Assembly (NCBI RefSeq): GCF_003173335.1
Contig: NZ_QGMZ01000030.1
Coordinates: 1-56,617, forward strand
Direction: 5' to 3'
Origin: Methanospirillum stamsii
Lineage (GTDB): Archaea; Halobacteriota; Methanomicrobia; Methanomicrobiales; Methanospirillaceae
DNA length: 56,617 bases
Shown in pieces: positions 35,687-45,240 of this stretch. Made by a program: the position numbers and the translations under genes. Each line of letters starts with the position of its first letter. The stretch's first letter is position 1. A model generated the notes under the pieces. The model ran no database searches, was not told the DNA's origin, and worked only from the letters and a program-made list of their open reading frames with translations.

Positions 35687-36883
35687 ATGAATATTCTCAT
35701 CGTTCAGGAATCAAACTGGATTACTCGAAATCCTCATCAGCAGCATCATCTGATGGAACGTTTAGCACAACGCGGACATTCCATTCGTGTTATTGATTAT
35801 GATATTGATTGGAAAAAGAACAATGAAACGGGATTGACAAAACCACGGGAGGTTCATTCAGATGTACAAAAAATCATACCCGGTGTTTCGGTTCAGGTCA
35901 TTCGTCCCCGTTCCATCAGGATTTCTGTCCTTGAATATCCCGCTCTCATGATTGCTCACCGGATAGAAATTTCCCGTCAGATTGCAGAGTTTAAACTCGA
36001 TATTATCGTCGGATTCGGAATCCTGAATGCCTGGCTGGGAGCCCGGCTTGCTCAGCGCCATGGTATCCCCTTTGTTTATTATTGGATAGATGCATTGGAT
36101 ACCCTGATCCCGGAGAAGTTTTTTCAGATGCTGGGGAGGTTCCTTGAAAAGCAGACTCTTCATAATTCCACGAGGGTTATTGCCATCAATGAAAAACTAC
36201 AAGACTACGCAATTACCCTGGGATCTAATCCTGAACACACTTCTTTAATCGGTGCCGGTATAGATTTAGAACGGTTTAATCCCGGGATTGATGGGAATAT
36301 AATCCGGGAACAATTTGATATTAGACCAGATGAGACAGTCCTTTTTTTCATGGGCTGGTTGTATCATTTCTCAGGATTGAAAGAAATTTGTTTAGAATTA
36401 GCCCGCTGCAAAGAAAAATATCGAAACCTCAAAATCCTCATTGTCGGAGATGGTGATGCCTATGAAGATTTGCAGAAGATCCGGGAAGAGAATAACCTCA
36501 TGGAAAATTTAATTCTTACTGGCAAACAACCGTATGAAAAAATTCCCGAGTTTATTGCAGCAAGTGATATCTGTATGTTACCTGCAGATCCCAAGGAGAA
36601 AATCATGCAGGATATTGTCCCGATAAAAATGTATGAATATATGGCGATGGGAAAACCGGTCATTACAACAAAATTACCTGGTCTCATAAAGGAGTTTGGG
36701 GATAATAATGGCGTTTTGTATGCTGATTCATCAGAAAAGGTATTAGATATGGCAAATTCGATTGTAGCCCAGGGAGCGATTGATAATTATGGCATTTCTG
36801 CAAGGTCATTTGTCCAGGGCCTTAACTGGGGTGCGATTACTGATTTATTTGAAAATCTCCTCATAGGAGCGATACATGACTGA
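35687..36883 (+). CDS. GT4-family glycosyltransferase
   Basis: A 398-residue protein with the GT-B layout: an N-terminal Rossmann-like domain, a Gly-Ala-Gly-Ile-Asp-Leu-Glu-Arg-Phe-Asn linker near 191, Gly-Trp-Leu-Tyr near 222, and a C-terminal Pro-Ile-Lys-Met-Tyr-Glu-Tyr-Met-Ala-Met-Gly-Lys-Pro-Val segment near 310, which replaces the usual E-x7-E. It transfers a sugar from a nucleotide donor to a lipid-linked acceptor on the cytoplasmic face. It starts 8 bp after the epimerase and overlaps the DUF362 gene by 8 bases. Confidence 0.87.
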   Translation: MNILIVQESNWITRNPHQQHHLMERLAQRGHSIRVIDYDIDWKKNNETGLTKPREVHSDVQKIIPGVSVQVIRPRSIRISVLEYPALMIAHRIEISRQIAEFKLDIIVGFGILNAWLGARLAQRHGIPFVYYWIDALDTLIPEKFFQMLGRFLEKQTLHNSTRVIAINEKLQDYAITLGSNPEHTSLIGAGIDLERFNPGIDGNIIREQFDIRPDETVLFFMGWLYHFSGLKEICLELARCKEKYRNLKILIVGDGDAYEDLQKIREENNLMENLILTGKQPYEKIPEFIAASDICMLPADPKEKIMQDIVPIKMYEYMAMGKPVITTKLPGLIKEFGDNNGVLYADSSEKVLDMANSIVAQGAIDNYGISARSFVQGLNWGAITDLFENLLIGAIHD

Positions 36884-37868
36884 TTATCGGGCATATATCA
36901 CAAAGATATCAAATATTCAGAGTGATATTACACAAAGTCTTGATTTCATTAACTGGAAGGATTCTGTTCAATCAGACTCCACGGTATTCATTAAACCCAA
37001 TTTTACCTATCCATTCTACAAAGAAGGGATTACCACAACACCCCTGGTATTGAAAGAAATTCTTGGAGTTCTTAAAGATCGGGCTGATCGGGTAATCGTT
37101 GGGGAATCGAATGGAGGAAATCATTCATTCACTGCAGATGCAGCATTCAAAGGTCATGGCATGCCTGATATCTGCAGGGATACCGGAGCTGAACTTGTCA
37201 ACCTGTCAACAATCCCCTCACAGTATGTAGAGGAGATCATTGTTGGAAAGCGAGTCAAAGTCCAGGTGCCGAATCTGTTGATCGATGATGTGGATTGCTT
37301 CATTTCGGTCCCTGTCCTGAAAGTTCATGCGATGACCACCACAACCCTGAGCATGAAAAACTTATGGGGTTGCTATCCAGACACAATGCGATGTCTCCAC
37401 CATAAATATTTGAGCAGAAAACTTACTCTTCTTACGAAAATAATCAATCCAAAACTAGCGATTATTGATGGTACCTATGCACTCAATGGTCATGGTCCAA
37501 TGTACGGTGAAGCAGTCAAATCAGACCTCCTTTTAGCATCTAATAATCCGGTGGTTGCAGATACACTTGGTACCCGAATAATGGGAATACCAATCTCACA
37601 TGTTGAACACATCATGTTTGCAGAGAAAGAAGGTCTTGGAACGACTAAACTGGATAATGTTCAGTTTAATGATGGCTGGAAACAATACCAGATGCAGTTT
37701 AAGGTGAAGAAAACCGTTCTGGACCAGTTTTCAAGGATTCTTTTTAATAGTGAATGTATGGCCAAACTGGTTATGGACTCTCCATTTAAACCGATTATTT
37801 ATGGGATCGGGACAAAATTGAGAAATAAAGAAGAAGAAAATGTATCTAGTCAAATTTCACAACAATAA
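36876..37868 (+). CDS. DUF362 domain protein
   Basis: A 330-residue protein. The DUF362 core spans about 35-240: Ile-Lys-Pro-Asn-Phe-Thr-Tyr-Pro, Thr-Thr-Pro, Val-Gly-Glu-Ser-Asn-Gly-Gly, a Val-Pro-Val-Leu-Lys-Val-His segment and Ser-Met-Lys-Asn-Leu-Trp-Gly. No ferredoxin-like Cys cluster is attached, unlike many DUF362 proteins. The biochemical role is unknown. The overlap of its start with the GT4 gene shows it is translated with the glycan operon, where DUF362 genes do occur in archaea. Confidence 0.8.
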   Translation: MTDYRAYITKISNIQSDITQSLDFINWKDSVQSDSTVFIKPNFTYPFYKEGITTTPLVLKEILGVLKDRADRVIVGESNGGNHSFTADAAFKGHGMPDICRDTGAELVNLSTIPSQYVEEIIVGKRVKVQVPNLLIDDVDCFISVPVLKVHAMTTTTLSMKNLWGCYPDTMRCLHHKYLSRKLTLLTKIINPKLAIIDGTYALNGHGPMYGEAVKSDLLLASNNPVVADTLGTRIMGIPISHVEHIMFAEKEGLGTTKLDNVQFNDGWKQYQMQFKVKKTVLDQFSRILFNSECMAKLVMDSPFKPIIYGIGTKLRNKEEENVSSQISQQ

Positions 37869-37896
37869 TAATTAGAGGGTTTAATCAGGGGAACTT

Positions 37897-38856
37897 ATGC
37901 AACACCAAACGAAAGAAATGAATGATACTGGAAAAAAGAACCAAAATGATAATTATATTATTATTAATCCATCAATGGAAGAATTCGATGGGAATAATAT
38001 CGATTTGAAAAATTTACCTTTGGTTTCTTTTTGCATCCCTACCAAAAATAATGAAGATACGATAGAAGCCTGCCTTGAAAGTATCAAAGCTCAGAATTAC
38101 CCAAATACAGAAATAATCATTATTGATGGTAATTCGACTGATAAAACGATATCCATCGCTCAAAAATATTCTGATAAGATTGTTTATGATGCTGGAACGT
38201 ATGGGAGTGCTTGTCAAACTGGTCTTGAATCTTCTTCTGGAGAGATAATTGCCTCGTTGGATTCTGATATTATTATTCCTCATTCAAATTGGTTGATACA
38301 TGCAGTACCGTACTTCAATTATTGCAATAGAGTAAGTTCGGTCTGGCCTCTATATGTCGCTCCACCAAATGCAACTGGATTTGCACGTTTATATCAAACA
38401 CATCTCTATATGATATTCATGAATAACAGAATTTCGAAGAACATAGGTTATTTTGGAGGAGGGAATACTTTATTTTTAAGGAAATCATTAGAAGATATTG
38501 GAGGGATAAATCGGGATATTCATTGGGGGGCGGATTTTGAATGGGCTAAACGATTGAAAGATTTAGGATATAAAGTAGTTTTTATTTCAGATCCTCTGTA
38601 TCATGATACCATGAGGACTTTTTATCAGTTTTTTAAGAAACAATTTGTAGGAGCGAATACTTTTGTAGATTCTCGATTTGGATTAATGGGACTCTCAACA
38701 TATGAGATATTGTATGAACATCTCATTTTGGGAACAAAAGGGATGATAAAAGGATTATTAATTGATAGAGATTATTGCTGGTTATATTATCCTTTTCTTG
38801 TTGCTAGTAGGTTTTTCGCGTATGGATATATTTATCTTAAAAAATTGAGACTGTGA
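37897..38856 (+). CDS. GT2-family glycosyltransferase
   Basis: A 319-residue protein. After a polar N-terminus of about 40 residues the GT2 fold begins: Ser-Phe-Cys-Ile-Pro-Thr-Lys-Asn-Asn-Glu, Ile-Ile-Asp-Gly-Asn-Ser-Thr-Asp, Ser-Leu-Asp-Ser-Asp-Ile (metal site near 126). A Gly-Gly-Gly-Asn-Thr and Gly-Ala-Asp-x-Glu-Trp acceptor region lies near 187-213. The C-terminal hydrophobic stretch is probably membrane-associated. From here to about 52.8 kb the DNA is distinctly more AT-rich than the preceding genes, which suggests a separately acquired block. Confidence 0.85.
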   Translation: MQHQTKEMNDTGKKNQNDNYIIINPSMEEFDGNNIDLKNLPLVSFCIPTKNNEDTIEACLESIKAQNYPNTEIIIIDGNSTDKTISIAQKYSDKIVYDAGTYGSACQTGLESSSGEIIASLDSDIIIPHSNWLIHAVPYFNYCNRVSSVWPLYVAPPNATGFARLYQTHLYMIFMNNRISKNIGYFGGGNTLFLRKSLEDIGGINRDIHWGADFEWAKRLKDLGYKVVFISDPLYHDTMRTFYQFFKKQFVGANTFVDSRFGLMGLSTYEILYEHLILGTKGMIKGLLIDRDYCWLYYPFLVASRFFAYGYIYLKKLRL

Positions 38857-39192
38857 ATGAAAATTATGACCTACAACAAAGTAAATTATGAAGCAATCAC
38901 TCATGAGTATAGGAATAATGATAGTTATCCTAAAAAAATTCAACTGGTTAATCAATATATAGAACCTGGTGATTCTTTAATTCGAATTAGAACCGGAGAT
39001 CTCTTGACCTAAAAAAATTAACGCTAGATACTTTGATTCAGATATGACAAATGATCAAATTAGTTGGATTTTAAGTAATTAGTGATATAGCGGTGGAATT
39101 TTCTTTCGTATATTAAAATTTTTTGACGATGTTTTAACCAGTTCGAAATTATTTTCCTATACTCGTAAAAAAATGGACATTAAAATCATATG
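38857..39192 (+). pseudogene. Methyltransferase remnant
   Basis: The first 51 codons encode a Tyr-x-x-Ile-x-x-Glu-Tyr-Arg-Asn start and Tyr-Ile-Glu-Pro-Gly-Asp-Ser-Leu-Ile-Arg-Ile, which resembles the beginning of a class I SAM-dependent methyltransferase, although the Gly-x-Gly loop is damaged and a stop follows at about 39010. After several more stops a frame of about 33 codons (Gly-Gly-Ile-Phe-Phe-Arg to the TGA at 39191) looks like the end of the same kind of protein. Its TGA overlaps the next gene's ATG, the relic of a coupled gene pair. Confidence 0.45.
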
Positions 39193-40395
39193 AAAATTCT
39201 ACAAGTGATATCCAGTTTTCCTCCTGCTTATTCATATGGAGGTGCTCCAAAAGTTGCTTTTGATATGTCAAAAGAACTCGTTAAGAATGGTCATGAGGTT
39301 ACTGTATTTACTACTGATGCGTATAATTCAAGTTCACGTCTCGAGATTACAACTAATCCGGAAATCATGGATGGGATTAATGTTTTCCGTTTCCGAAATA
39401 TCAGTAATACCTTCACTAGGAAAAATTTTTCCTGTGCTCCTTTAATGTTTTTATCACTAAAAAAAGTTATTCAAGATTTCGATATCATTCATTTACACGA
39501 ATATCGTTCCTTTCAGGCATTATTTGTTCATTACTATGCCATGAAATATCAGATTCCATACATCATTCAAGCCCATGGTTCAGTATTACCAATTTTTGAA
39601 AAACTATGGATGAAGAAAATATTTGATCTTTTTTGGGGAAACCGTATTCTGCAAGACGCTTCAAAACTGATCGCGGTATCAAAAACGGAAAAAAATCAAT
39701 ATTTGAAGATGGGTATTCCCGAAGATAAAATTGTGATTATTCCAAATGGGATTAATTTATCTGAATATGAGAAACTCCCAGAATATGGGAAATTTCGAAA
39801 AAAATATAAAATTAATTCAGATCAGAAAATAATTCTTTATTTGGGAAGAATTCACAAGAGCAAAGGAATAGATGTACTAATTAATAGTTATTCTAAATTG
39901 TTGGACCAAACTAAATATGTCAAACTAATTATTGTTGGACCAGATGATGGATATCTAACCTCAATTAAAGAACTAATTGAAAAATTACATATTCAGGATA
40001 ATGTTATAATAACAGGTCCTCTTTATAACGAAGAAAAAATAGAAGCCTTTGTTGATGCAGATGTACTTGTATATCCAGGAATATTGGAGATATTTGGGCT
40101 GGTTCCTTTTGAATCCATTATGTGCGGGACACCTGTTATCGTGACGGATGATTGTGGATGTGGGGAATTAATTAATGAGGTCAGATGTGGACATTTGGTA
40201 AATTATGGGGATACTCAAATACTTGCGGATACTATTCGATTCTCCCTTAATCACGAAACAGATTGTCAGAATAATGTGGAAATCGGGAAAAAATTTATAT
40301 CAACTTATTTAACTTGGAAAAAAATAGGAAAAAACGTAGAATCTCTCTATTTTAATACTATCTTCAATAATAAAGCAAAAATCCAAGGTTATTAA
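39190..40395 (+). CDS. GT4-family glycosyltransferase
   Basis: A 401-residue GT-B enzyme. The N-terminus has Tyr-Gly-Gly-Ala-Pro-Lys-Val-Ala, followed by Asn-Gly-His-Glu-Val-Thr-Val-Phe and His-Leu-His-Glu-Tyr. The C-terminal domain has Tyr-Leu-Gly-Arg-Ile-His-Lys-Ser-Lys-Gly near 218 and the E-x7-E motif EIFGLVPFE near 300-308. It transfers a sugar to a growing surface glycan at the cytoplasmic membrane face. Its stop is directly followed by the ATG of the next glycosyltransferase. Confidence 0.9.
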   Translation: MKILQVISSFPPAYSYGGAPKVAFDMSKELVKNGHEVTVFTTDAYNSSSRLEITTNPEIMDGINVFRFRNISNTFTRKNFSCAPLMFLSLKKVIQDFDIIHLHEYRSFQALFVHYYAMKYQIPYIIQAHGSVLPIFEKLWMKKIFDLFWGNRILQDASKLIAVSKTEKNQYLKMGIPEDKIVIIPNGINLSEYEKLPEYGKFRKKYKINSDQKIILYLGRIHKSKGIDVLINSYSKLLDQTKYVKLIIVGPDDGYLTSIKELIEKLHIQDNVIITGPLYNEEKIEAFVDADVLVYPGILEIFGLVPFESIMCGTPVIVTDDCGCGELINEVRCGHLVNYGDTQILADTIRFSLNHETDCQNNVEIGKKFISTYLTWKKIGKNVESLYFNTIFNNKAKIQGY

Positions 40396-41529
40396 ATGAG
40401 TAGAAGAAAACCTAATAGAAAACACCGTGTTGGAGTTTTTACCACCCCAATTGGTAAACCGAGTCTCATTCCTGTGTCAAATTTGATGTGTATACTTACA
40501 TCAATTACAGATGATATTTCAATAATTTCCGCAAATGAAATTTTATCTTTAATAAAAAAATCCAATATTAGTCACTATTCCGTTCTTTCCCATACAACTG
40601 GTAATTCTCCATTTTTTCGTATCTTGAATTTTTTATTTCTGCAAATAAAAATCTCATACTTTTTTTTAAAATATAATAAGTACGTCGACTATTGGTTTTT
40701 TTTCCTAGGCGGAGAGGTATATGTCATACCAATAATTCTTTCACGATTACTACATAAGCCAATAATTTGCATATTAGCATCATCGGTTTCGCAATTTTAC
40801 TTATTTGATAGGTATCAATTTGTGCTAAAAAGTTTTTCTACAATTGGTTACTTTTTCGCTGATAAAATAATTCTTTACAGTTCAAAATTAATTCCTGAAT
40901 GGAAGCTGGGAAAATACAGTGAAAAAATTATCATTGCCCAACGACACTTCCTAGACTTTACTACATTCACTATCACCACCCCTTACAAAGATCGTTACCC
41001 CCTTATTGGCTACATCGGTCGCTTAAGTGGCGAGAAAGGCGTTCTGCATTTTACAGAGGCCCTTCCTGCAATCCTCAACCGACATAAGGATCTCCGCTGC
41101 CTTATAGGTGGTGATGGTCAGCTGAAAGATTCCATTGAATCTTCCCTCCATGATAATGATATCAGCATCAGGGTCGACCTCCCAGGTTGGATCTCCCACG
41201 ATGAATTACCCCACTATCTGAATCAGCTTCGCCTACTCATCATTCCCTCTTATACCGAGGGCCTCCCAAATATCATGCTCGAGGCCATGGCATGTGGGAC
41301 ACCAGTCCTCGCAACTCCAGTCGGAGCGATACCTGATGTATTAATAGATGGAGATACAGGATTTATTATGGAGAATAACTCCCCCGAGTGCATTACGAAG
41401 AATGTTATCCGGGCACTAAATTCCCCAGATCTATTTGTCATCGCTGAAAAAGGAAGACGATATGTTGAAAAGAATTTTTCGTTTGAAAATGCTCTTGTTA
41501 TATGGAAGAATGTTTTAGAAAAGATATGA
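40396..41529 (+). CDS. GT4-family glycosyltransferase, mosaic base composition
   Basis: A 377-residue GT-B enzyme. The C-terminal domain is clear: Ile-Gly-Arg-Leu-Ser-Gly-Glu-Lys-Gly near 210, Gly-Gly-Asp-Gly near 236, and E-x7-E as EGLPNIMLE near 287-295. The N-terminal domain is poorly conserved and very rich in Phe, Ile, Lys and AT. Base composition changes sharply near 40940: the following 400 bases are much richer in C and G, with C-ending codons, until about 41340. This suggests the sugar-donor domain was replaced by recombination. The frame is intact across the change. Confidence 0.85.
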   Translation: MSRRKPNRKHRVGVFTTPIGKPSLIPVSNLMCILTSITDDISIISANEILSLIKKSNISHYSVLSHTTGNSPFFRILNFLFLQIKISYFFLKYNKYVDYWFFFLGGEVYVIPIILSRLLHKPIICILASSVSQFYLFDRYQFVLKSFSTIGYFFADKIILYSSKLIPEWKLGKYSEKIIIAQRHFLDFTTFTITTPYKDRYPLIGYIGRLSGEKGVLHFTEALPAILNRHKDLRCLIGGDGQLKDSIESSLHDNDISIRVDLPGWISHDELPHYLNQLRLLIIPSYTEGLPNIMLEAMACGTPVLATPVGAIPDVLIDGDTGFIMENNSPECITKNVIRALNSPDLFVIAEKGRRYVEKNFSFENALVIWKNVLEKI

Positions 41530-41641
41530 ACAAAAATTTTACTTTCGTTTTTCTGAAAGATTTGGATAACCAATGTGCGATTATCGGATATGGCGAAAGA
41601 CAAAATAATTAAGAATTTTAGGTAATTTTGACAGGTTTTTT

Positions 41642-41713
41642 ATGAGAGATTTAAGAATTGCCAAACGAAAATCTAATAACAAAAAACATATCCCAATTAG
41701 AGTAATAAGATGA
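41642..41713 (+). CDS. Possible 23-residue basic leader peptide
   Basis: A short frame rich in Lys and Arg whose TGA overlaps the next gene's ATG (ATGA). It could couple translation of the membrane protein or be a chance frame in a 180-bp gap. No homology is recognised. Confidence 0.2.
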   Translation: MRDLRIAKRKSNNKKHIPIRVIR

Positions 41714-43599
41714 AGAAAACCAATACAGAATTATTCCTTTTTCGAATGTTTCATGAAAAATTAGTTCAAATTAAAAAGATTTTTTCTAATATAATCATTT
41801 ATCCAGAAAATATTCTCCCATTTATCATTGTATTTACTCTTTTATTATCAGTCATCATAATTGCTTTAACTCCGTCATCATCGGGATATGAACTTTCAAT
41901 TTATGGAGTCTATTCAATTTACCTCTGGATAATTATCTCAATAAACATTTTTTTCAGTACATACTCGATAATTCGTTCTTGTGACAATCAATCAATTAAT
42001 TACTATTATAGTTACTTTTCAATAATTACAATAGGAATACTTGTACTATTTCTACCAATAATCAGGGGATATTATTCGATAAGCCGTGGAGGAGGAGATT
42101 TATACCATCATATTTTTGTATCTAGTCAAATTATAAATTCTGGACATTTCCTTCAAAGTAATATTTATCCAGGGATACATATTTTAACCTCATGTATAAA
42201 TTTTTTTTTGACTGATTTAATTATTGTCACTTTATTAATCTCTGCTATCTTTATGGTTTTAATAATGTTGTACTTATATATTTTAGGGAATACTATTGTT
42301 GGAAGAAAAAATGGCGGTTTATTAATATCTATTTTAAGTATCCCATTAATTTTTTCCTATGTTTATTATGGTTTTTATCCATTTTTTTTTGCAATAGTTA
42401 CAATATTATTAATATTATTTTTATATCAAAAAACCCAATTATTTCCAAAAAATGAAAATGCATTCTATATTTGTGTACTTTTTCTTTCTATGTTTATAGT
42501 TTTTTGCCATCCATTGGTTGCAATCTTTCTTATAATTACTTTTTTATTAGTTATATTTTATAATTTATTTAAACGATTTGTAATAAAACTTCAGCCCTCG
42601 AAAAATTTTGATCTCAACATTTTCACTGTAATAGCGATTTCATTTATTTTTTGGTTTGCACTGGTTAGGCTATATATTCATACATTAACTGACATGATTC
42701 TAACGAATCTTGGAGGAGTCGATGAGAGGACGATAATTAATGATCAAATTGATTTAGTTTCTTCCACACACCCAGCCTCAATCTGGCTATATATTGAAGG
42801 TTTTATAAAGATATATGGACCAATTTCTATTTATCTTCTGCTTTCGATTGGATTTATTGTATATATACTTACACAGTATTACAATAAAAAAACAATTTTT
42901 GAAACAGACCTCTTTTATTCACTTCTCTTTTGTTTAGCTCTTTCATTAGGAATTTCTTTATTTATTGGACATAGTATATATTTTGAACCAGTTAGAGTAT
43001 TAATGTATTCCTTAATATTCTCAATGATATTATCAGGATTATTTCTATATCGAATTTGGCTCTCAATAAATGAAACACAACATAAAAAAATTTTTTCTAT
43101 TATTGTTACTTTAATCACTACAATACTATACATGTTATGTTTTTTTAATCTTTATCAAAGTCCTTGGACAAATATGCCCAACACTGCATTTACTTATGAG
43201 GATAAATACGGTAACGATTGGATTTTGGAATATTCGAATCGCGAATTGCCAATCATCAAAGACGATTCTACTATTAGTAAATATTCAAGTTACTATTTCG
43301 AATCGCAGAATTCAAGAAATAGCGAAAAAATGAATGAATATTTAATGATCATACCTTCAAATTTTGGATACAACCAGTATAGAAATTTAGGGGATGCCTT
43401 TGCTACCTTACCTGAAGATAAATTTTATATGTCCACGACTGAAATGATGAAAATTGCTCCTTATGCTGCACGTGAAGAACGACGAGGATGGTTAGATTGG
43501 TTTACAGATACTGATTTTATTCGTTTATTGAATGATCCAACAGTGAATTCAATATATTCGAATGATGAATATAGTCTCTTTATGGTATATCGAGGATGA
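41710..43599 (+). CDS. Multi-spanning membrane protein, possible GT-C-type glycosyltransferase or glycan polymerase
   Basis: A 629-residue protein with about 11 to 12 hydrophobic helices between residues 25 and 480 and a soluble C-terminus of about 150 residues. The first large loop (about 128-160) has Arg-Gly-Gly-Gly-Asp-Leu-Tyr-His-His, then His-Phe-Leu-Gln, then Tyr-Pro-Gly-Ile-His-Ile, acidic and His positions like those of GT-C enzymes. Such proteins use lipid-linked sugars on the outer face. The alternative is an O-antigen-polymerase-like role. Its place among glycosyltransferases supports either. Confidence 0.6.
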   Translation: MKKTNTELFLFRMFHEKLVQIKKIFSNIIIYPENILPFIIVFTLLLSVIIIALTPSSSGYELSIYGVYSIYLWIIISINIFFSTYSIIRSCDNQSINYYYSYFSIITIGILVLFLPIIRGYYSISRGGGDLYHHIFVSSQIINSGHFLQSNIYPGIHILTSCINFFLTDLIIVTLLISAIFMVLIMLYLYILGNTIVGRKNGGLLISILSIPLIFSYVYYGFYPFFFAIVTILLILFLYQKTQLFPKNENAFYICVLFLSMFIVFCHPLVAIFLIITFLLVIFYNLFKRFVIKLQPSKNFDLNIFTVIAISFIFWFALVRLYIHTLTDMILTNLGGVDERTIINDQIDLVSSTHPASIWLYIEGFIKIYGPISIYLLLSIGFIVYILTQYYNKKTIFETDLFYSLLFCLALSLGISLFIGHSIYFEPVRVLMYSLIFSMILSGLFLYRIWLSINETQHKKIFSIIVTLITTILYMLCFFNLYQSPWTNMPNTAFTYEDKYGNDWILEYSNRELPIIKDDSTISKYSSYYFESQNSRNSEKMNEYLMIIPSNFGYNQYRNLGDAFATLPEDKFYMSTTEMMKIAPYAAREERRGWLDWFTDTDFIRLLNDPTVNSIYSNDEYSLFMVYRG

Positions 43600-43693
43600 C
43601 AAATCTATGTTTGAAAAAAATCAATTGTTCAGTATTTTGAAGAAGTAAAAAAAAAATAAGACCTTTTTCGACCACCACGGTCGTATGAATATT

Positions 43694-44800
43694 TTAAGTA
43701 TCAGAATTTTGGGTGATATCCAAAAAGATATTTTCAAACCTTAAAGCTATTTTTTCCCATCCATACACCTTTACATGAGTCTTATTATTTTGTGATATCT
43801 CTTGCCTTAAATCATCGTGTTGTAAAAGATCCAAAATTTTTTTTGCAATATCATCCGGGTTTTTTGGTTCCACAAGATATCCATTAACACCATTTTGCAT
43901 AATATCGGGGATTCCGCCAACCCTTGATGCAACAATAGGTATCCCACAAGCCATAGCTTCTAAAATTACTGTAGGAAACCCCTCAGATAAACTTGAAAGT
44001 GTAAAAATATCCGCTCGATTCAAAATATCAGGAATTCTATTATTTGGGATACTTCCAAAAAAGATCACACAATCCTCAATTCCAAGTCTTTCGACCAAAT
44101 CTTCTAGAGATTTTCGTTGTTCACCCTCGCCGATCAAGACTAATCTCACTTGGGGGATTTTCTCATGGACTTGTTTAATTGCTTTAATTAGATATTGAAT
44201 CCCTTTAACTGGATGAAGACGCCCAATAAATATGATGTTAATTTTGTCCTTTTCAAGCATTGAATATGGGCTTATCGCATGAAATGAATTTAAATCAATT
44301 CCATTCGGAATAATATATATCTCTCTATCTAATATTTCATTCATTTTCTGACGCATATTATCAGTTAACGCAACGATGGCATCTGCATTCTGAAGGATCA
44401 TCTTGGAAATAATTTTGGTATAGATATTTGGAAGGTATACATCAGACCCTCTACCACATACGATATAAGGAATTTTCAGAAGTTTTTTTAATATTAAAGG
44501 AGAAATAAAACCTACACCAATACCTTGCACTTGAATAATACTTGGTTTAATTTTGTTGATTGTTTGAAAAATTGCAAGACAAAATGAGAGTGTACCAACA
44601 ATTTTAAATTTTGAATAGGGAATTCTATGAACATAAATCCCTTCCATCATATGGAAATATGGTAATCCAGGATCATGAGTGGTAATAATATGTACATCGT
44701 GCCCTAATCTTGTCAAGTGTTTTGCCAAATTATATGATGCCAATTCTGCTCCAGCCAGTCTTTGAGGAAGAAAATAAGTGACAATTATTACGATTTTCAT
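43694..44800 (-). CDS. GT4-family glycosyltransferase
   Basis: A 368-residue GT-B enzyme. The N-terminus has Pro-Gln-Arg-Leu-Ala-Gly-Ala-Glu, then Gly-His-Asp-Val-His-Ile-Ile-Thr-Thr. The C-terminal domain has Gly-Arg-Leu-His-Pro-Val-Lys-Gly near 192 and E-x7-E as EGFPTVILE near 272-280, followed by Ala-Met-Ala-Cys-Gly-Ile-Pro. It is on the opposite strand from the glycosyltransferases to its left, starting a minus-strand group that continues beyond the ISL3 element. A TATA-like box lies about 35 bp upstream. Confidence 0.9.
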   Translation of the reverse strand: MKIVIIVTYFLPQRLAGAELASYNLAKHLTRLGHDVHIITTHDPGLPYFHMMEGIYVHRIPYSKFKIVGTLSFCLAIFQTINKIKPSIIQVQGIGVGFISPLILKKLLKIPYIVCGRGSDVYLPNIYTKIISKMILQNADAIVALTDNMRQKMNEILDREIYIIPNGIDLNSFHAISPYSMLEKDKINIIFIGRLHPVKGIQYLIKAIKQVHEKIPQVRLVLIGEGEQRKSLEDLVERLGIEDCVIFFGSIPNNRIPDILNRADIFTLSSLSEGFPTVILEAMACGIPIVASRVGGIPDIMQNGVNGYLVEPKNPDDIAKKILDLLQHDDLRQEISQNNKTHVKVYGWEKIALRFENIFLDITQNSDT

Positions 44801-44832
44801 AAATTCTTACCCGATTTTATCTCTAAAAACTA

Positions 44833-44842
44833 GTTTATATTA
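44833..44842 (-). promoter_or_regulatory. TATA-like box for the minus-strand glycosyltransferase
   Basis: On the minus strand TAATATAAAC lies about 33-43 bases upstream of the ATG at 44800, which would give a leader of about 13 bases that includes a GGGTAAG ribosome-binding sequence. Confidence 0.42.
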
Positions 44843-45218
44843 GGCATAATGTAAGTTATGTTTTTAGTTCTATAAAATTCTATGATACATTAATATTATT
44901 TATTTTATTATTTATCGCTGAAGTTAAATAAATAAGTAATTAATTAAGTATACTTATATATATTAATATGAAGGAGGGGAAAAATCCACGAAGTATTCTC
45001 CCTTAATATTAAACTCATTAGGAATTAAATTAAAATCTGAACCCCATATAAGAGATTCAAACAGTTTTGATGAAATCACTTAAGTAATCCTTCTATATTC
45101 ATGATCTCAATGACCTCCAAACTTTTTATGATTTATCATACAAATAAATTCGATAATTATCAGTACAAGTTTAACTTAACATCACATATTTAATTGCTTT
45201 TCTACTTATACCTTAGGA
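44843..45218. other. AT-rich non-coding gap left of the ISL3 element
   Basis: No credible gene. It contains a perfect 12-base palindrome TAAGTATACTTA at 44945-44956 and a 12-codon frame at 44968 that looks accidental. Confidence 0.55.
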
Positions 45219-45226
45219 TATTTGAT
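45219..45226. repeat. Target-site duplication, left copy
   Basis: TATTTGAT, identical to 46630-46637 on the other side of the ISL3 element; eight bases is the usual length for ISL3. Confidence 0.82.
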
Positions 45227-45240
45227 GGCTCTTCCGCATT

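Noticed and set aside
44968-45006. Twelve-codon frame starting ATG-AAG-GAG
   Set aside because: Too short, no conservation evidence, and likely chance in an AT-rich gap.
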